Positions 1 through 6,428 of a stretch of 11,009 nucleotides of DNA are shown here, in pieces. Source of the stretch: Halovenus sp. Lineage in GTDB: Archaea; Halobacteriota; Halobacteria; Halobacteriales; Haloarculaceae. The stretch spans positions 1 to 11,009 of the forward strand of contig JAQCNG010000056.1 in NCBI GenBank assembly GCA_028275145.1, read 5' to 3'. Position 1 is the stretch's first letter. Each line of letters begins with the position of its first letter. Under the pieces are notes generated by a model. That model was not told the origin of the DNA. It did no database searches and worked only from the letters and a program-made list of their open reading frames with translations. Position numbers and translations under genes: made by a program.

Positions 1-453
1 TCCCGGACGCTCCGGCGGGAACTGCGCAGACTCGCCCGCGAGGAGGGGCTCACAATCGTCGTCAGCAGTCACGACATGGCCGTCGTCGAGGACATCTGTG
101 ACCGTGTCGTGATGATCGCCGACGGCGAACTCGTGGCCGACGACACCGTCTCGGCACTGCTGTCCGGGGCCGACCACGACTCGGTCAGGGTCACCAGCGC
201 CGACATCGACGGCAGCGTCGTGACGAGACTCCGGCGGCGGTTCGAGGTCAGACAGGTGGAGTCCCGCGACGGACACACGAGCATCGAGGTGGACGCCGCC
301 GGCGAGGAGCTGTACGACCTGATGGACACCCTCCGGGAGGCGGGCGTCACGGTGGAGGACCTGCGCACGGTGCAACCGGAACTCGAGGAGGTGTTCGTCG
401 ACCTGACGGGGATGGAGACCGGCGGTGTCGACGGCCGGAGGGGTGTGCGGTGA
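1..453 (+). CDS. ABC transporter ATP-binding protein, C-terminal part (5' truncated by window edge)
   Basis: This is the last 150 residues of an ATPase subunit of an ABC-2 type exporter. It would hydrolyse ATP at the inner face of the membrane to drive the permease encoded next. The frame is open from base 1 with no start, so the Walker A, Q-loop, signature and Walker B motifs lie upstream of the window. What remains is the end of the nucleotide-binding domain: the H-loop (VVSSHDM, about bases 58-78), followed by the usual CDRVVMIADGELVADDT strand. A regulatory tail follows, ending in EEVFVDLTG, the typical end of DrrA/NatA-like ATPases. The stop codon overlaps the GTG start of the permease at 450, indicating translational coupling in one operon. 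The substrate is not deducible; drug, lipid or ion export are all seen in this family. Confidence 0.93.
   Translation, partial: SRTLRRELRRLAREEGLTIVVSSHDMAVVEDICDRVVMIADGELVADDTVSALLSGADHDSVRVTSADIDGSVVTRLRRRFEVRQVESRDGHTSIEVDAAGEELYDLMDTLREAGVTVEDLRTVQPELEEVFVDLTGMETGGVDGRRGVR
437..443 (+). promoter_or_regulatory. Shine-Dalgarno site for the first ABC permease
   Basis: GGAGGGG lies six bases before the GTG at 450, inside the last codons of the upstream ATPase gene. It pairs with the CUCC core of the archaeal 16S 3' end. It supports GTG at 450 as the real start, since no ATG in this frame lies near the start of the protein. Confidence 0.7.
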
Positions 454-1316
454 GCCAGGACCCCGACGCGACCACGACCGGGAGTGGGGAGTCCACACCC
501 GGCGACAGTGGGTCGGGCGAACCCGCGACGGCCGAGCCACGACCCGCCACCTACTACCACCTCGCGCGTGCGGTGCTCTACCGGGAGTATCTCATCTTTG
601 TTCGCTACCCCGCGAACGCGATTGGCGGTATCGTCATCTCGCTGTTTTTCTTCGGCCTGTTGTTCTACGGCGGGCGACTGCTGGCCGGGCAGGCACTGAG
701 CGACTCCATCGAGGGCATCATCGTGGGGTACTTTCTCTGGACGCTGTCGGTGGGCGCGTACTCCTCGGTGTCGAACGACATCGGCAGCGAGGTGCAGTGG
801 GGCACACTCGAACGGCACATCACCACCCCCTTTGGCTTCGCGCCGGTCGCACTGCTGAAAGGCGTCGCGAAGGTGGTCCGGACGTTTCTGACCAGCGCAA
901 TCGTGCTCGCGGTGATGCTGGTGCTGACCGGGACACGGCTCAGTCTCGACCCGGTCACGGTGGTGGTCGTCGCCAGTCTGGCGATAACGTCGGTGCTCGG
1001 ACTCGGGTTCGCCGCCGGCGGTGTGACCGTCCTATACAAACAGATCGGCAACTGGCTGAACCTGCTGCAGTTTGGCTTCATCGTGTTGATATCGGCACCG
1101 GTGTTCGAGCTGCCCTGGACCCGGGTGCTCCCGCTGGCCCACGGGAGCGCCATGCTCCAGCGGGCGATGGTCGACGGCGTTCGTCTCTGGGAGTTCGGTC
1201 TGTTCGACCTCGGCCTGCTCGTGGCCGTCGCTGGTGGCTATCTCGCCGGCGGCTACGTCGTGTTCTACTACGCGACACGACGGGCGCGGCGACTCGGCGT
1301 GCTGGGTGACTACTGA
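450..1316 (+). CDS. ABC-2 type transporter permease
   Basis: A 288-residue integral membrane subunit that forms the translocation path for the ATPase encoded immediately upstream. The first 35 residues are a hydrophilic Ser/Gly/Asp/Pro-rich cytoplasmic extension. About six membrane segments follow, near residues 56-74, 88-106, 143-161, 169-193, 203-220 and 253-275. Between segments 2 and 3 is the conserved ABC-2 amphipathic region, with SSVSNDIGSEVQWGTLERH (about 105-123) followed by TTPFGF; this E-x-G-T-L-E pattern is the hallmark of ABC2_membrane permeases. It starts at GTG 450, overlapping the upstream stop by four bases. Length and layout are normal for the family. The gene ends 85 bases before the next ATPase, which has its own TATA box, so this is probably the last gene of its operon. 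The substrate is unknown. Confidence 0.92.
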   Translation: MSQDPDATTTGSGESTPGDSGSGEPATAEPRPATYYHLARAVLYREYLIFVRYPANAIGGIVISLFFFGLLFYGGRLLAGQALSDSIEGIIVGYFLWTLSVGAYSSVSNDIGSEVQWGTLERHITTPFGFAPVALLKGVAKVVRTFLTSAIVLAVMLVLTGTRLSLDPVTVVVVASLAITSVLGLGFAAGGVTVLYKQIGNWLNLLQFGFIVLISAPVFELPWTRVLPLAHGSAMLQRAMVDGVRLWEFGLFDLGLLVAVAGGYLAGGYVVFYYATRRARRLGVLGDY

Positions 1317-1367
1317 CGGCCTCGCTGGCGTGTCGTGCGATTGCTGGCCCGGAAACGGACCCCGGCA

Positions 1368-1373
1368 TTTATA
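1368..1373 (+). promoter_or_regulatory. TATA box of the second ABC exporter operon
   Basis: TTTATA stands out in GC-rich surroundings, 28 bases before the ATG at 1402. Archaeal transcription begins roughly 22-27 bases downstream of the TATA box, so the transcript would start at or within a few bases of the ATG (leaderless or nearly so). No Shine-Dalgarno sequence precedes this ATG, which fits. Confidence 0.7.
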
Positions 1374-1401
1374 CCGCACTCGTTCATCCGTCCGGACAGG
1401 A

Positions 1402-2325
1402 ATGCCAGCAATCGAGACAGAGCAGTTGACGAAGCGGTACGGGGACGTCGTCGCGGTGGAGAGCCTCTCGCTCACCGTCGAGGAGGGCGAGGTGTACGGC
1501 TTTCTGGGGCCGAACGGGGCCGGCAAGACGACGACAATCAACCTGTTGCTCGGACTCGTTCACCGCACGAGTGGGCAGGCGGAGGTGCTGGGTCACCAGG
1601 TGGGCGAGGAGATACGCGACGTGCGGAACAGAATCGGCGTGTTGCCGGCCCACTCGGAGCTGTACGACCGGCTCACCGCCCGCAAGCATCTGGAGTTCGT
1701 CACCGGTGTCAAGGAGGCCGACGACGACCCGGACGCCATGCTGGAGCGGGTCGGGATTCCCGAGGCGGCCGACCGGGCAGCGGGTGAGTTCTCCACCGGG
1801 ATGGCACAGCGGCTCAAACTGGCGATGGCGCTGGTCGGCCAGCCGGACCTGCTCGTGCTCGACGAGCCGACGACCGGGCTGGACCCGAACGGTGCCCGGC
1901 AGATGCGCCAGATAATCCTCGAGGAAAACGAGCGCGGCGCGACGGTCTTTTTCTCGAGTCACATAATGGAGCAGGTCGAGGCGGTCTGTGACCGGGTCGG
2001 TGTGCTCAACCAGGGTACGATGGTCGCCGAGGACACCGTCGACGGGCTCCGGGACACGGCGGTCGGCGGCCCACAGCTGTCGGTCGAACTCGGGAGCAAG
2101 GTGGACGACGCCGCCGAGGCCATCCAGGTGCTCAACGGCGTCACCTCCGTCTCCGTCGAGGGCAACACCGTCAGCGCGACACTCGCCGAGCCGGGCGTGA
2201 AAGGTCCCGCGATGAACGCCGTTGCCTCGTCGGGAGCGCGCATCGTCGACTTCGAGTTCAGCGAGGAGAGCCTGGAGGACGTGTTCGCCACGCTCACCGG
2301 AGAGGCCCAGGAGGTGACCGCCTGA
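1402..2325 (+). CDS. ABC transporter ATP-binding protein
   Basis: A 307-residue ATPase that would power export through the permease encoded directly downstream. The ABC domain fills about residues 1-215. Walker A is GPNGAGKT (36-43), the signature is STGMAQRLKLA (131-141), Walker B is LLVLDEP (150-156) followed by the D-loop TGLDP, and the H-loop is SSH (185-187). The Q-loop region reads GVLPAHSELYDRLT, with no Gln and no Glu where the family usually has one. Residues 225-307 form a small regulatory domain ending in the typical LEDVFATLTG. Starts further upstream in frame (for example 1234) would overlap the previous gene on the same strand and place the TATA box inside the gene, so ATG 1402 is chosen; the conserved domain begins at once (AIETEQLTKRYGD). 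The last base of its stop is the first base of the next ATG (TGATG). The substrate is unknown. Confidence 0.95.
   Translation: MPAIETEQLTKRYGDVVAVESLSLTVEEGEVYGFLGPNGAGKTTTINLLLGLVHRTSGQAEVLGHQVGEEIRDVRNRIGVLPAHSELYDRLTARKHLEFVTGVKEADDDPDAMLERVGIPEAADRAAGEFSTGMAQRLKLAMALVGQPDLLVLDEPTTGLDPNGARQMRQIILEENERGATVFFSSHIMEQVEAVCDRVGVLNQGTMVAEDTVDGLRDTAVGGPQLSVELGSKVDDAAEAIQVLNGVTSVSVEGNTVSATLAEPGVKGPAMNAVASSGARIVDFEFSEESLEDVFATLTGEAQEVTA
2310..2317 (+). promoter_or_regulatory. Shine-Dalgarno site for the second ABC permease
   Basis: GGAGGTGA is a full-length match to the complement of the archaeal 16S rRNA 3' end. It sits seven bases before ATG 2325, within the last codons of the ATPase gene. It fixes the permease start and shows that this internal operon gene uses SD-directed initiation, unlike the probably leaderless first gene. 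Confidence 0.8.
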
Positions 2326-3125
2326 TGTACTGGACCAACGTCGCACAGAAGGACTTTGCCGATGCCGTCCGGTCGAAGATGTTCTGGGCGCTATCGGGTC
2401 TGATGCTCCTGCTGGCGTACATCGGACTGTACATCCCCGAGGCCGTCGGCGACGACCCGACCGTCAGCGACGGTATCGAGGTGCTCAGCGGTGTCATCGG
2501 CTTTCTCATCCCGATTGTCGCGCTCGTAGTCGGCTACATGTCTATCGTCGGGGAGCGCGAAACCGGGAGTATCAGGATGGTGCTCAGCCTGCCGCTGAAA
2601 CGCTGGGAGGTGCTCGTCGGCAAACTCGTCGGTCGGACCGCCGTCATTGTCGTGCCCATTCTCGTCGGATTCAGTCTCGCAGTCCCGTTCGCACTGCTCG
2701 TGTACGGCAACCTGCCCGGCACCGAGTACGGCGAGTTCGTCACCGGTGTTCTCCTGATCGGGTTCACGTTCGTGGCTATCGCGGTGGGTGTCTCGGGGGC
2801 TGTCGACTCCCGCGGAAAGGCCCTGGCAGCCGTGGTCGGTATCTACGCCCTGTTCGAGTTTTTCTGGTCGCTTATTCCGCTCGGTCTGTTCTGGCTCACC
2901 AACCGCGAACTGCCGGAGGGAGAGGGCCCCACCTGGGTAGAGGCGCTCAACGGGGCCACACCGACACAGTCTGCCGTCAGCGCCAGCGAGGGGCTCTGGA
3001 ACGGCATCTCGACGAGCGAACCGCTCGTCCTGCAGGAGTGGGTTTCGGCGCTGTTGCTGCTGGCCTGGATTGCGGTCCCGCTTTTGCTCGGCTATCTGCG
3101 GTTCGACCGGGCGGACATCAGCTAG
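2325..3125 (+). CDS. ABC-2 type permease (NosY-like, ABC2_membrane_2 family)
   Basis: A 266-residue membrane subunit paired with the ATPase just upstream. About six membrane segments lie near residues 20-37, 51-73, 105-127, 138-160, 166-191 and 239-258. The conserved cytoplasmic loop after segment 2 carries GERETGSIRMVLSLPLKRW (76-94) followed by EVLVGKLVGR. This is the pattern of NosY-type permeases of the ABC-2 superfamily, common in haloarchaea. A long polar loop at about residues 192-238 lies between the last two segments. The start is set by TGATG coupling and a strong Shine-Dalgarno site. No second permease follows, so the transporter is probably an ATPase and permease homodimer pair. 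The gene converges with the J-domain gene and the two stop codons are one base apart. NosY itself handles copper or sulfur for nitrous oxide reductase, but no nos genes are present, so the substrate stays open. Confidence 0.92.
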   Translation: MYWTNVAQKDFADAVRSKMFWALSGLMLLLAYIGLYIPEAVGDDPTVSDGIEVLSGVIGFLIPIVALVVGYMSIVGERETGSIRMVLSLPLKRWEVLVGKLVGRTAVIVVPILVGFSLAVPFALLVYGNLPGTEYGEFVTGVLLIGFTFVAIAVGVSGAVDSRGKALAAVVGIYALFEFFWSLIPLGLFWLTNRELPEGEGPTWVEALNGATPTQSAVSASEGLWNGISTSEPLVLQEWVSALLLLAWIAVPLLLGYLRFDRADIS

Positions 3126-3126
3126 C

Positions 3127-4659
3127 TCATCCCGATTCGGACGCGCCGGCCGTGTCGGCGGAGCGCTCGTCGGAGGCCAGCGCGGTGCGGAGCCTGACCA
3201 GCGCGACAGCCACCAGCGCGCCCAGACTGGCGGTGACGGCCACCGTGGCCGGGGTGACTGTCGACCCGTCGACGCCCGCGGCGAACGCGACTGTCTCCGG
3301 AAGCGCCGAGAGCGCCGGGACCGAGACGAGTCCGACCGGCCCGGCCGCCAGTGCGACGACCGCACTGAGCGGTGCGGCGACGAGGACGGACTCCCAGAGA
3401 CTCGGCCGCACGCGGAGCCCCCGCTCGTAGCGTCCACGCCACAGCGCGATGCTCATCCCGACCCCGAGCAAGAGCGCCCCGGAGACGGCGGTGACCGCGA
3501 ACACGCCCGACAGGAGCACGTCGAGCACCGTCGTCCAGTCCGCGTCGGGGGCATCGAACCACGGGAACGGTCCCGAGAGGTCCCCGCGCAGGGTGTCGGC
3601 GGCGTGGGCCCACGGGCGGACGCCGTTGCGCGCGCTCGCGAGCGCCAGCACGAGCGCGGCCGCCAGTCCGAGGAGTCCGCGGCGCTGGTAGCTTCGACTC
3701 GTCGCCGTCGAGAACCGGCCGTGGTCGCGGTCGGCGAGGAACCCGCCGCGGGGGAGCCGCGTCTCGGCTCTGGCGCCGCTGTAGCCCGCGTGTGCGACCC
3801 CCGCCGCGAGCGCCACCAGGTAGAGTCGGCCAGCCGTCGCCCCGGGGACCGACACATCGACCCCGGCGGCGTCGAGCACCGCCGGCAGAACAGCGAGCAC
3901 CGCGGCGACCAGCGCCACGCTCCCGACGACAGCGACCACGCGTGTTCGCCACGAGCGCCCCCAGCGGGCGGCGACGTACCCGAGCGACCGGCTCCCCGGC
4001 TGTTCGTCGTCTGTCACGAGCCGGTAGATGTCACCCGCCGCGGGTGGCCCGTCCTCCCCGTCCCCGGAGTCAGACCCGGCCGCCTCGCGCCCGGGGACAC
4101 CGCCGAAGGCCTCCCCGGCGTCGGTCACCACCGGGTCACCACGCCGGTGGGCCTCACCGCGGGCCGACCGCTGGACCTGCCCGGGGTCGTCGCCTCGCCC
4201 CCCGGGTCCGGGTCGTGGCTCCGGTTCGCCCGCCCCCGGTCCGTCGATATCCTCCTGCCGGAGGGGTTCACCCAGCGACGCCGACTGGCGGCGATACTCC
4301 CTGTGGCCGAGTTCGTCGTAGGCCCGCCGGCGCTCTGTGCTCGTGAGCACCTCCCGGGCGGCCAGGAGTCGCTGGAACTGTTGCTCGGCGGTCCGGTCGG
4401 GCCGGTCGCTCGCGTCCGGGTGGTGGCGCTTCGCCATGTCCCGGTACGCCCGCTCTATCTCCGCCGTCGTGGCCCCCTCGGCCACACCGAGCAGGTCGTA
4501 GTAACTCTCGAATGAAAAGGGGTCGTCGGCCTCACTGTCGCCACCGTCACCGCTCGCGCTACCGGAACCGCTGTCGTCTGAGTGGCTGGACACATCCCCG
4601 GAGCCCCCGCTGTCCGTCCCCCCGGAGTGCTCGCTGTCTGACCCACCATCCGAGCCCAT
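3127..4659 (-). CDS. J-domain protein with C-terminal membrane domain
   Basis: A 510-residue protein that would recruit a DnaK/Hsp70 chaperone to the membrane. Residues 1-47 are a Ser/Gly/Asp-rich disordered tail. Residues 52-117 are a J domain (YYDLLGV, then AYRDMAKRHHPD with the essential HPD at 80-82, then the final helix RRAYDELG). Residues 130-225 are Gly/Pro/Arg/Asp-rich linker. About six membrane segments follow near 240-262, 274-293, 327-345, 378-402, 424-448 and 470-488. There is no Gly/Phe region, zinc finger or DnaJ C-terminal domain, so this is a type III J protein, not canonical DnaJ. The frame stays open upstream to 5139, but that part would be Arg/Pro-rich and antisense to the divergent gene; ATG 4659 gives the acidic start expected of a haloarchaeon. 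The role of the membrane part is unknown. Confidence 0.88.
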   Translation of the reverse strand: MGSDGGSDSEHSGGTDSGGSGDVSSHSDDSGSGSASGDGGDSEADDPFSFESYYDLLGVAEGATTAEIERAYRDMAKRHHPDASDRPDRTAEQQFQRLLAAREVLTSTERRRAYDELGHREYRRQSASLGEPLRQEDIDGPGAGEPEPRPGPGGRGDDPGQVQRSARGEAHRRGDPVVTDAGEAFGGVPGREAAGSDSGDGEDGPPAAGDIYRLVTDDEQPGSRSLGYVAARWGRSWRTRVVAVVGSVALVAAVLAVLPAVLDAAGVDVSVPGATAGRLYLVALAAGVAHAGYSGARAETRLPRGGFLADRDHGRFSTATSRSYQRRGLLGLAAALVLALASARNGVRPWAHAADTLRGDLSGPFPWFDAPDADWTTVLDVLLSGVFAVTAVSGALLLGVGMSIALWRGRYERGLRVRPSLWESVLVAAPLSAVVALAAGPVGLVSVPALSALPETVAFAAGVDGSTVTPATVAVTASLGALVAVALVRLRTALASDERSADTAGASESG

Positions 4660-4689
4660 CGGTACTGGCGGTGTGTTTCTCACCGTGAC

Positions 4690-4695
4690 AGTAAA
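4690..4695 (-). promoter_or_regulatory. Probable TATA element of the J-domain gene
   Basis: On the minus strand TTTACT lies 30 bases before ATG 4659, which predicts a transcript with at most a short leader of about ten bases or fewer. No Shine-Dalgarno sequence is visible. It is a weaker match than the TATA boxes at 1368 or 4727, so the call is tentative. Confidence 0.4.
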
Positions 4696-4726
4696 GCCTG
4701 CCGGTGGCTGGGGGTTGCACACAACG

Positions 4727-4732
4727 TTTATG
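4727..4732 (+). promoter_or_regulatory. Probable TATA box of the RecA-like gene
   Basis: TTTATG lies 25 bases before the GTG at 4758, so a transcript would begin at or next to the start codon. It sits in the 98-base gap between two divergent genes, with the opposing TATA-like element at 4690-4695. The two promoters therefore lie side by side and could influence each other. Confidence 0.55.
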
Positions 4733-4757
4733 TACGAAGACGAAGCACATACCCACA

Positions 4758-5420
4758 GTGACGGACACACAGGCGCTCTCGACGGGGATGGGCAACCTCG
4801 ACGCCAAGTTCGTGGATGGCGGACTCCGGCCGGGGTCGGTGGTCGCAGTCGACACGCCCCCGTCGGCGCTCGGCCGTATCGTCCTCTACAATCTCCCGGC
4901 CGGCCGGCCGACGACCTACCTCTCGGTCGGCCCGTGTTCGGACGCGACAAAGGCCGCACTGCGGGAGGCCGCGGGGCTCGACCCGGCGGCCCTGACCGTC
5001 GAGCGACTCCCGAGCGCGGACCCCGCACAGGCGCTCCGTGCGCTGCTCGACGCGCTGGAACTCCCGTCCGGTGGGACGGTGCTGCTCGAACCGACGAACC
5101 TCGTGGAGGCGAACGCGAGCGACTCGCAGTACGTGACACTGCTCTCGATGCTCACAGAGCGGGTCGAGGCCGCCGGTGGAATCGCGGCGCTTCTGGCCGT
5201 ACAGAGCGAGCCCTCACCCGAGCACCGCTGGCTCACGCTCCACGAGGCCGACACGGTGCTCTCGGTGCTCCACGAGGTTTCGACACGGAGTGTCCACGAC
5301 CATCTGGCACTGGAGAAACTCCACCCCCGGCAGGAGCTACAGGACAACGAGGAGCGGGTCTTCCGGCTCCCGCGGTCACTGGAGATGGACATCGACACGA
5401 AAAAGAACATCTCCCCGTGA
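4758..5420 (+). CDS. RecA/RAD55-KaiC-like protein with degenerate P-loop
   Basis: A 220-residue protein resembling the RAD55/KaiC-like proteins common in haloarchaea. The beginning, LSTGMGNLDAKFVDGGLRPGS (7-27), matches the 'TGI..LD..L.GGL..GS' strand-turn that precedes Walker A in RecA-fold ATPases. At the Walker A position it reads VDTPPSALGRI (31-41), with no GKT/GKS, so the lysine that binds ATP phosphate is missing. The Walker B-like strand is GGTVLLEP (105-112), with Glu where Asp is usual. Residues 143-178 (IAALLAVQSE, then HRWLTLHEADTVLSVL) resemble the C-terminal half of RAD55 relatives. GTG 4758 is chosen because it lies 25 bases from a TATA box; ATG 4788 is an alternative but would cut the conserved STG lead-in. 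A regulatory or scaffolding role is more likely than DNA repair, but this is inference. It converges with the TrmB gene, 14 bases apart. Confidence 0.78.
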   Translation: MTDTQALSTGMGNLDAKFVDGGLRPGSVVAVDTPPSALGRIVLYNLPAGRPTTYLSVGPCSDATKAALREAAGLDPAALTVERLPSADPAQALRALLDALELPSGGTVLLEPTNLVEANASDSQYVTLLSMLTERVEAAGGIAALLAVQSEPSPEHRWLTLHEADTVLSVLHEVSTRSVHDHLALEKLHPRQELQDNEERVFRLPRSLEMDIDTKKNISP

Positions 5421-5434
5421 GCGCCCCGGCCGCG

Positions 5435-6238
5435 TCACAGCAGCAGTTCCTCGGCCCGGTCCCAGTGGGGTTCGAACTCGCGCTCGGCGCTGGCGGCGAA
5501 CTCGGAGTCTTTGAGATTGATGAGCGCGAACGCCTTCTGCGGGTTCAGCGGGTGGGGCACCTCGATACACACCTCGCTATGGTCGACCAGCGTGAACGTG
5601 CTGTACACCTCGGCGCTGGTCCGCACCTGGAACGCGCGCTCGTCCTGCAGGTACGTGCGGTACCGTTGCCCGACAGTCTCGGGGAGCGTCTCGACGACCG
5701 CCGGGTGCAACAGCGTCTCGACGATGACCCCGCGGTCGAGCGCAGTCTCCAGTTCCTCGGCGATGCGCTCGCCGACCACGTCGACCTCGAACCGAGATGT
5801 GGGTGTCGCCGCGACAAAGACGATGTGCTGGTCGGCCGCCGCGAGTCGCTCGACGAGCAGGTCGATGGAGTCCTCCGGACCGAGCGCGGCTGTCCAGAAC
5901 GGCTCCTCGACCGGTTCGGCGGCCTCGAGTTGCTCCGCGAGCTCACCCGCGATGTCCTCGTACTGGTTGATCTGTGTTTCGAGCGCCTCGCGCTTGCTCG
6001 AGAGCAACCGTTCGAGTGCCGTCTCCGGTTCGACCGCGGTGTACTTTTTCGGCCGACTCGCGCTCTGACTGCGCACTATCTCCTGGTCGGCCAGGCTGTT
6101 GAGCACGTCGTAGATGCGTCCCATCGGGACGTCGCTCGTCCGCGATAGCTCCTTCGCGGTGGTCGGTCCGGTCTGGAGCAGCGACCGGTACACCCGCGAC
6201 TCGTACTCTGAGAGACCCAGGTCCCGGAGACTCGCCAT
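5435..6238 (-). CDS. TrmB-family transcriptional regulator
   Basis: A 267-residue DNA-binding regulator. Residues 1-77 are a winged helix-turn-helix of the TrmB type (LRDLGLSEYESRVYRSLLQTG, then AKELSRTSDVPMGRIYDVLNSL as recognition region, then the wing with RPKKYTAVEP). Residues 74-107 are a Glu/Leu-rich coiled coil for dimerisation. Residues 118-267 are the C-terminal domain (VFVAATPTSRFEVDVVGERI, later VYSTFTLVDHSEVCIEVPHPLNP), of the phospholipase-D-like fold found in short TrmB proteins. The sugar-binding extension of full-length TrmB (about 340 residues) is absent, so the effector is probably not a maltodextrin-like sugar held as in Pyrococcus TrmB. Its target is unknown; the phosphate permease gene upstream on the same strand and its own promoter are the first candidates by position only. 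ATG 6238 is preceded by a TATA box. Confidence 0.9.
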   Translation of the reverse strand: MASLRDLGLSEYESRVYRSLLQTGPTTAKELSRTSDVPMGRIYDVLNSLADQEIVRSQSASRPKKYTAVEPETALERLLSSKREALETQINQYEDIAGELAEQLEAAEPVEEPFWTAALGPEDSIDLLVERLAAADQHIVFVAATPTSRFEVDVVGERIAEELETALDRGVIVETLLHPAVVETLPETVGQRYRTYLQDERAFQVRTSAEVYSTFTLVDHSEVCIEVPHPLNPQKAFALINLKDSEFAASAEREFEPHWDRAEELLL

Positions 6239-6428
6239 GCCGGCACGTCGACCCGGGCGGTCATAAACTCTCTGACTGTTTGGTGTTTACAGGCGGGGGT
6301 GTCTCACACGCCGGACTGTCGGGGTCGTGTCACCGTGAATCCGTTTTTGACAATTATGTGTTACGACAGGGCGACAGCGGTTCGCTCACGGTGGGTCGTC
6401 ACCCGGGCTTGCCGGCCCGTCGGCCACA
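6239..6428. other. Intergenic region between PiT permease and TrmB regulator
   Basis: 190 bases without a supported coding region. It holds the promoter of the TrmB-family gene (TATA at 6262-6267) and the 3' flank of the permease gene. A widely spaced inverted repeat (CACCGTGA at 6331-6338, TCACGGTG at 6386-6393) and a five-T run on the plus strand (6344-6348) are present. The T run is on the wrong strand to terminate the permease transcript. Confidence 0.5.
6262..6267 (-). promoter_or_regulatory. TATA box of the TrmB-family gene
   Basis: On the minus strand TTTATG lies 23 bases before ATG 6238, so transcription would start at the ATG. Just upstream is an AT-richer stretch with the direct repeat AAACA-CC-AAACA (6277-6291 region), which could be part of a binding site. 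The remaining gap up to 6428 holds no gene I can support. Confidence 0.6.

Noticed and set aside
1..3125. Idea that the two ABC exporters are a nos (nitrous oxide reductase) or drug-resistance cluster
   Set aside because: No nosZ, nosD, copper protein or resistance gene is present; the resemblance is only at the level of the ABC-2 families.
3070..4515. Long plus-strand open frame of 481 codons opposite the J-domain gene
   Set aside because: It is Arg/Pro/Gly-rich with no recognisable domain, starts inside the permease gene, and lies antisense to a gene with a clear J domain. High-GC haloarchaeal DNA makes such frames routinely.
4714..4725. GTTG-CACA-CAAC inverted repeat next to the TATA box of the RecA-like gene
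   Set aside because: Arms of four bases are not distinguishable from chance.
4660..5139. N-terminal extension of the J-domain gene by 160 residues
   Set aside because: The extension is Arg/Pro-rich, unlike the acidic gene body, and is antisense to the RecA-like gene. ATG 4659 is preceded by a TATA-like element.
4673..6148. Plus-strand open frame of 491 codons across the RecA-like and TrmB genes
   Set aside because: It covers two recognisable genes in other frames or strands and its product is low-complexity and Arg-rich, so it is a shadow.
6331..6393. Inverted repeat CACCGTGA / TCACGGTG with a 47-base spacer
   Set aside because: Eight-base arms so far apart are expected by chance in this composition, and no T run follows on the minus strand to make it a terminator.
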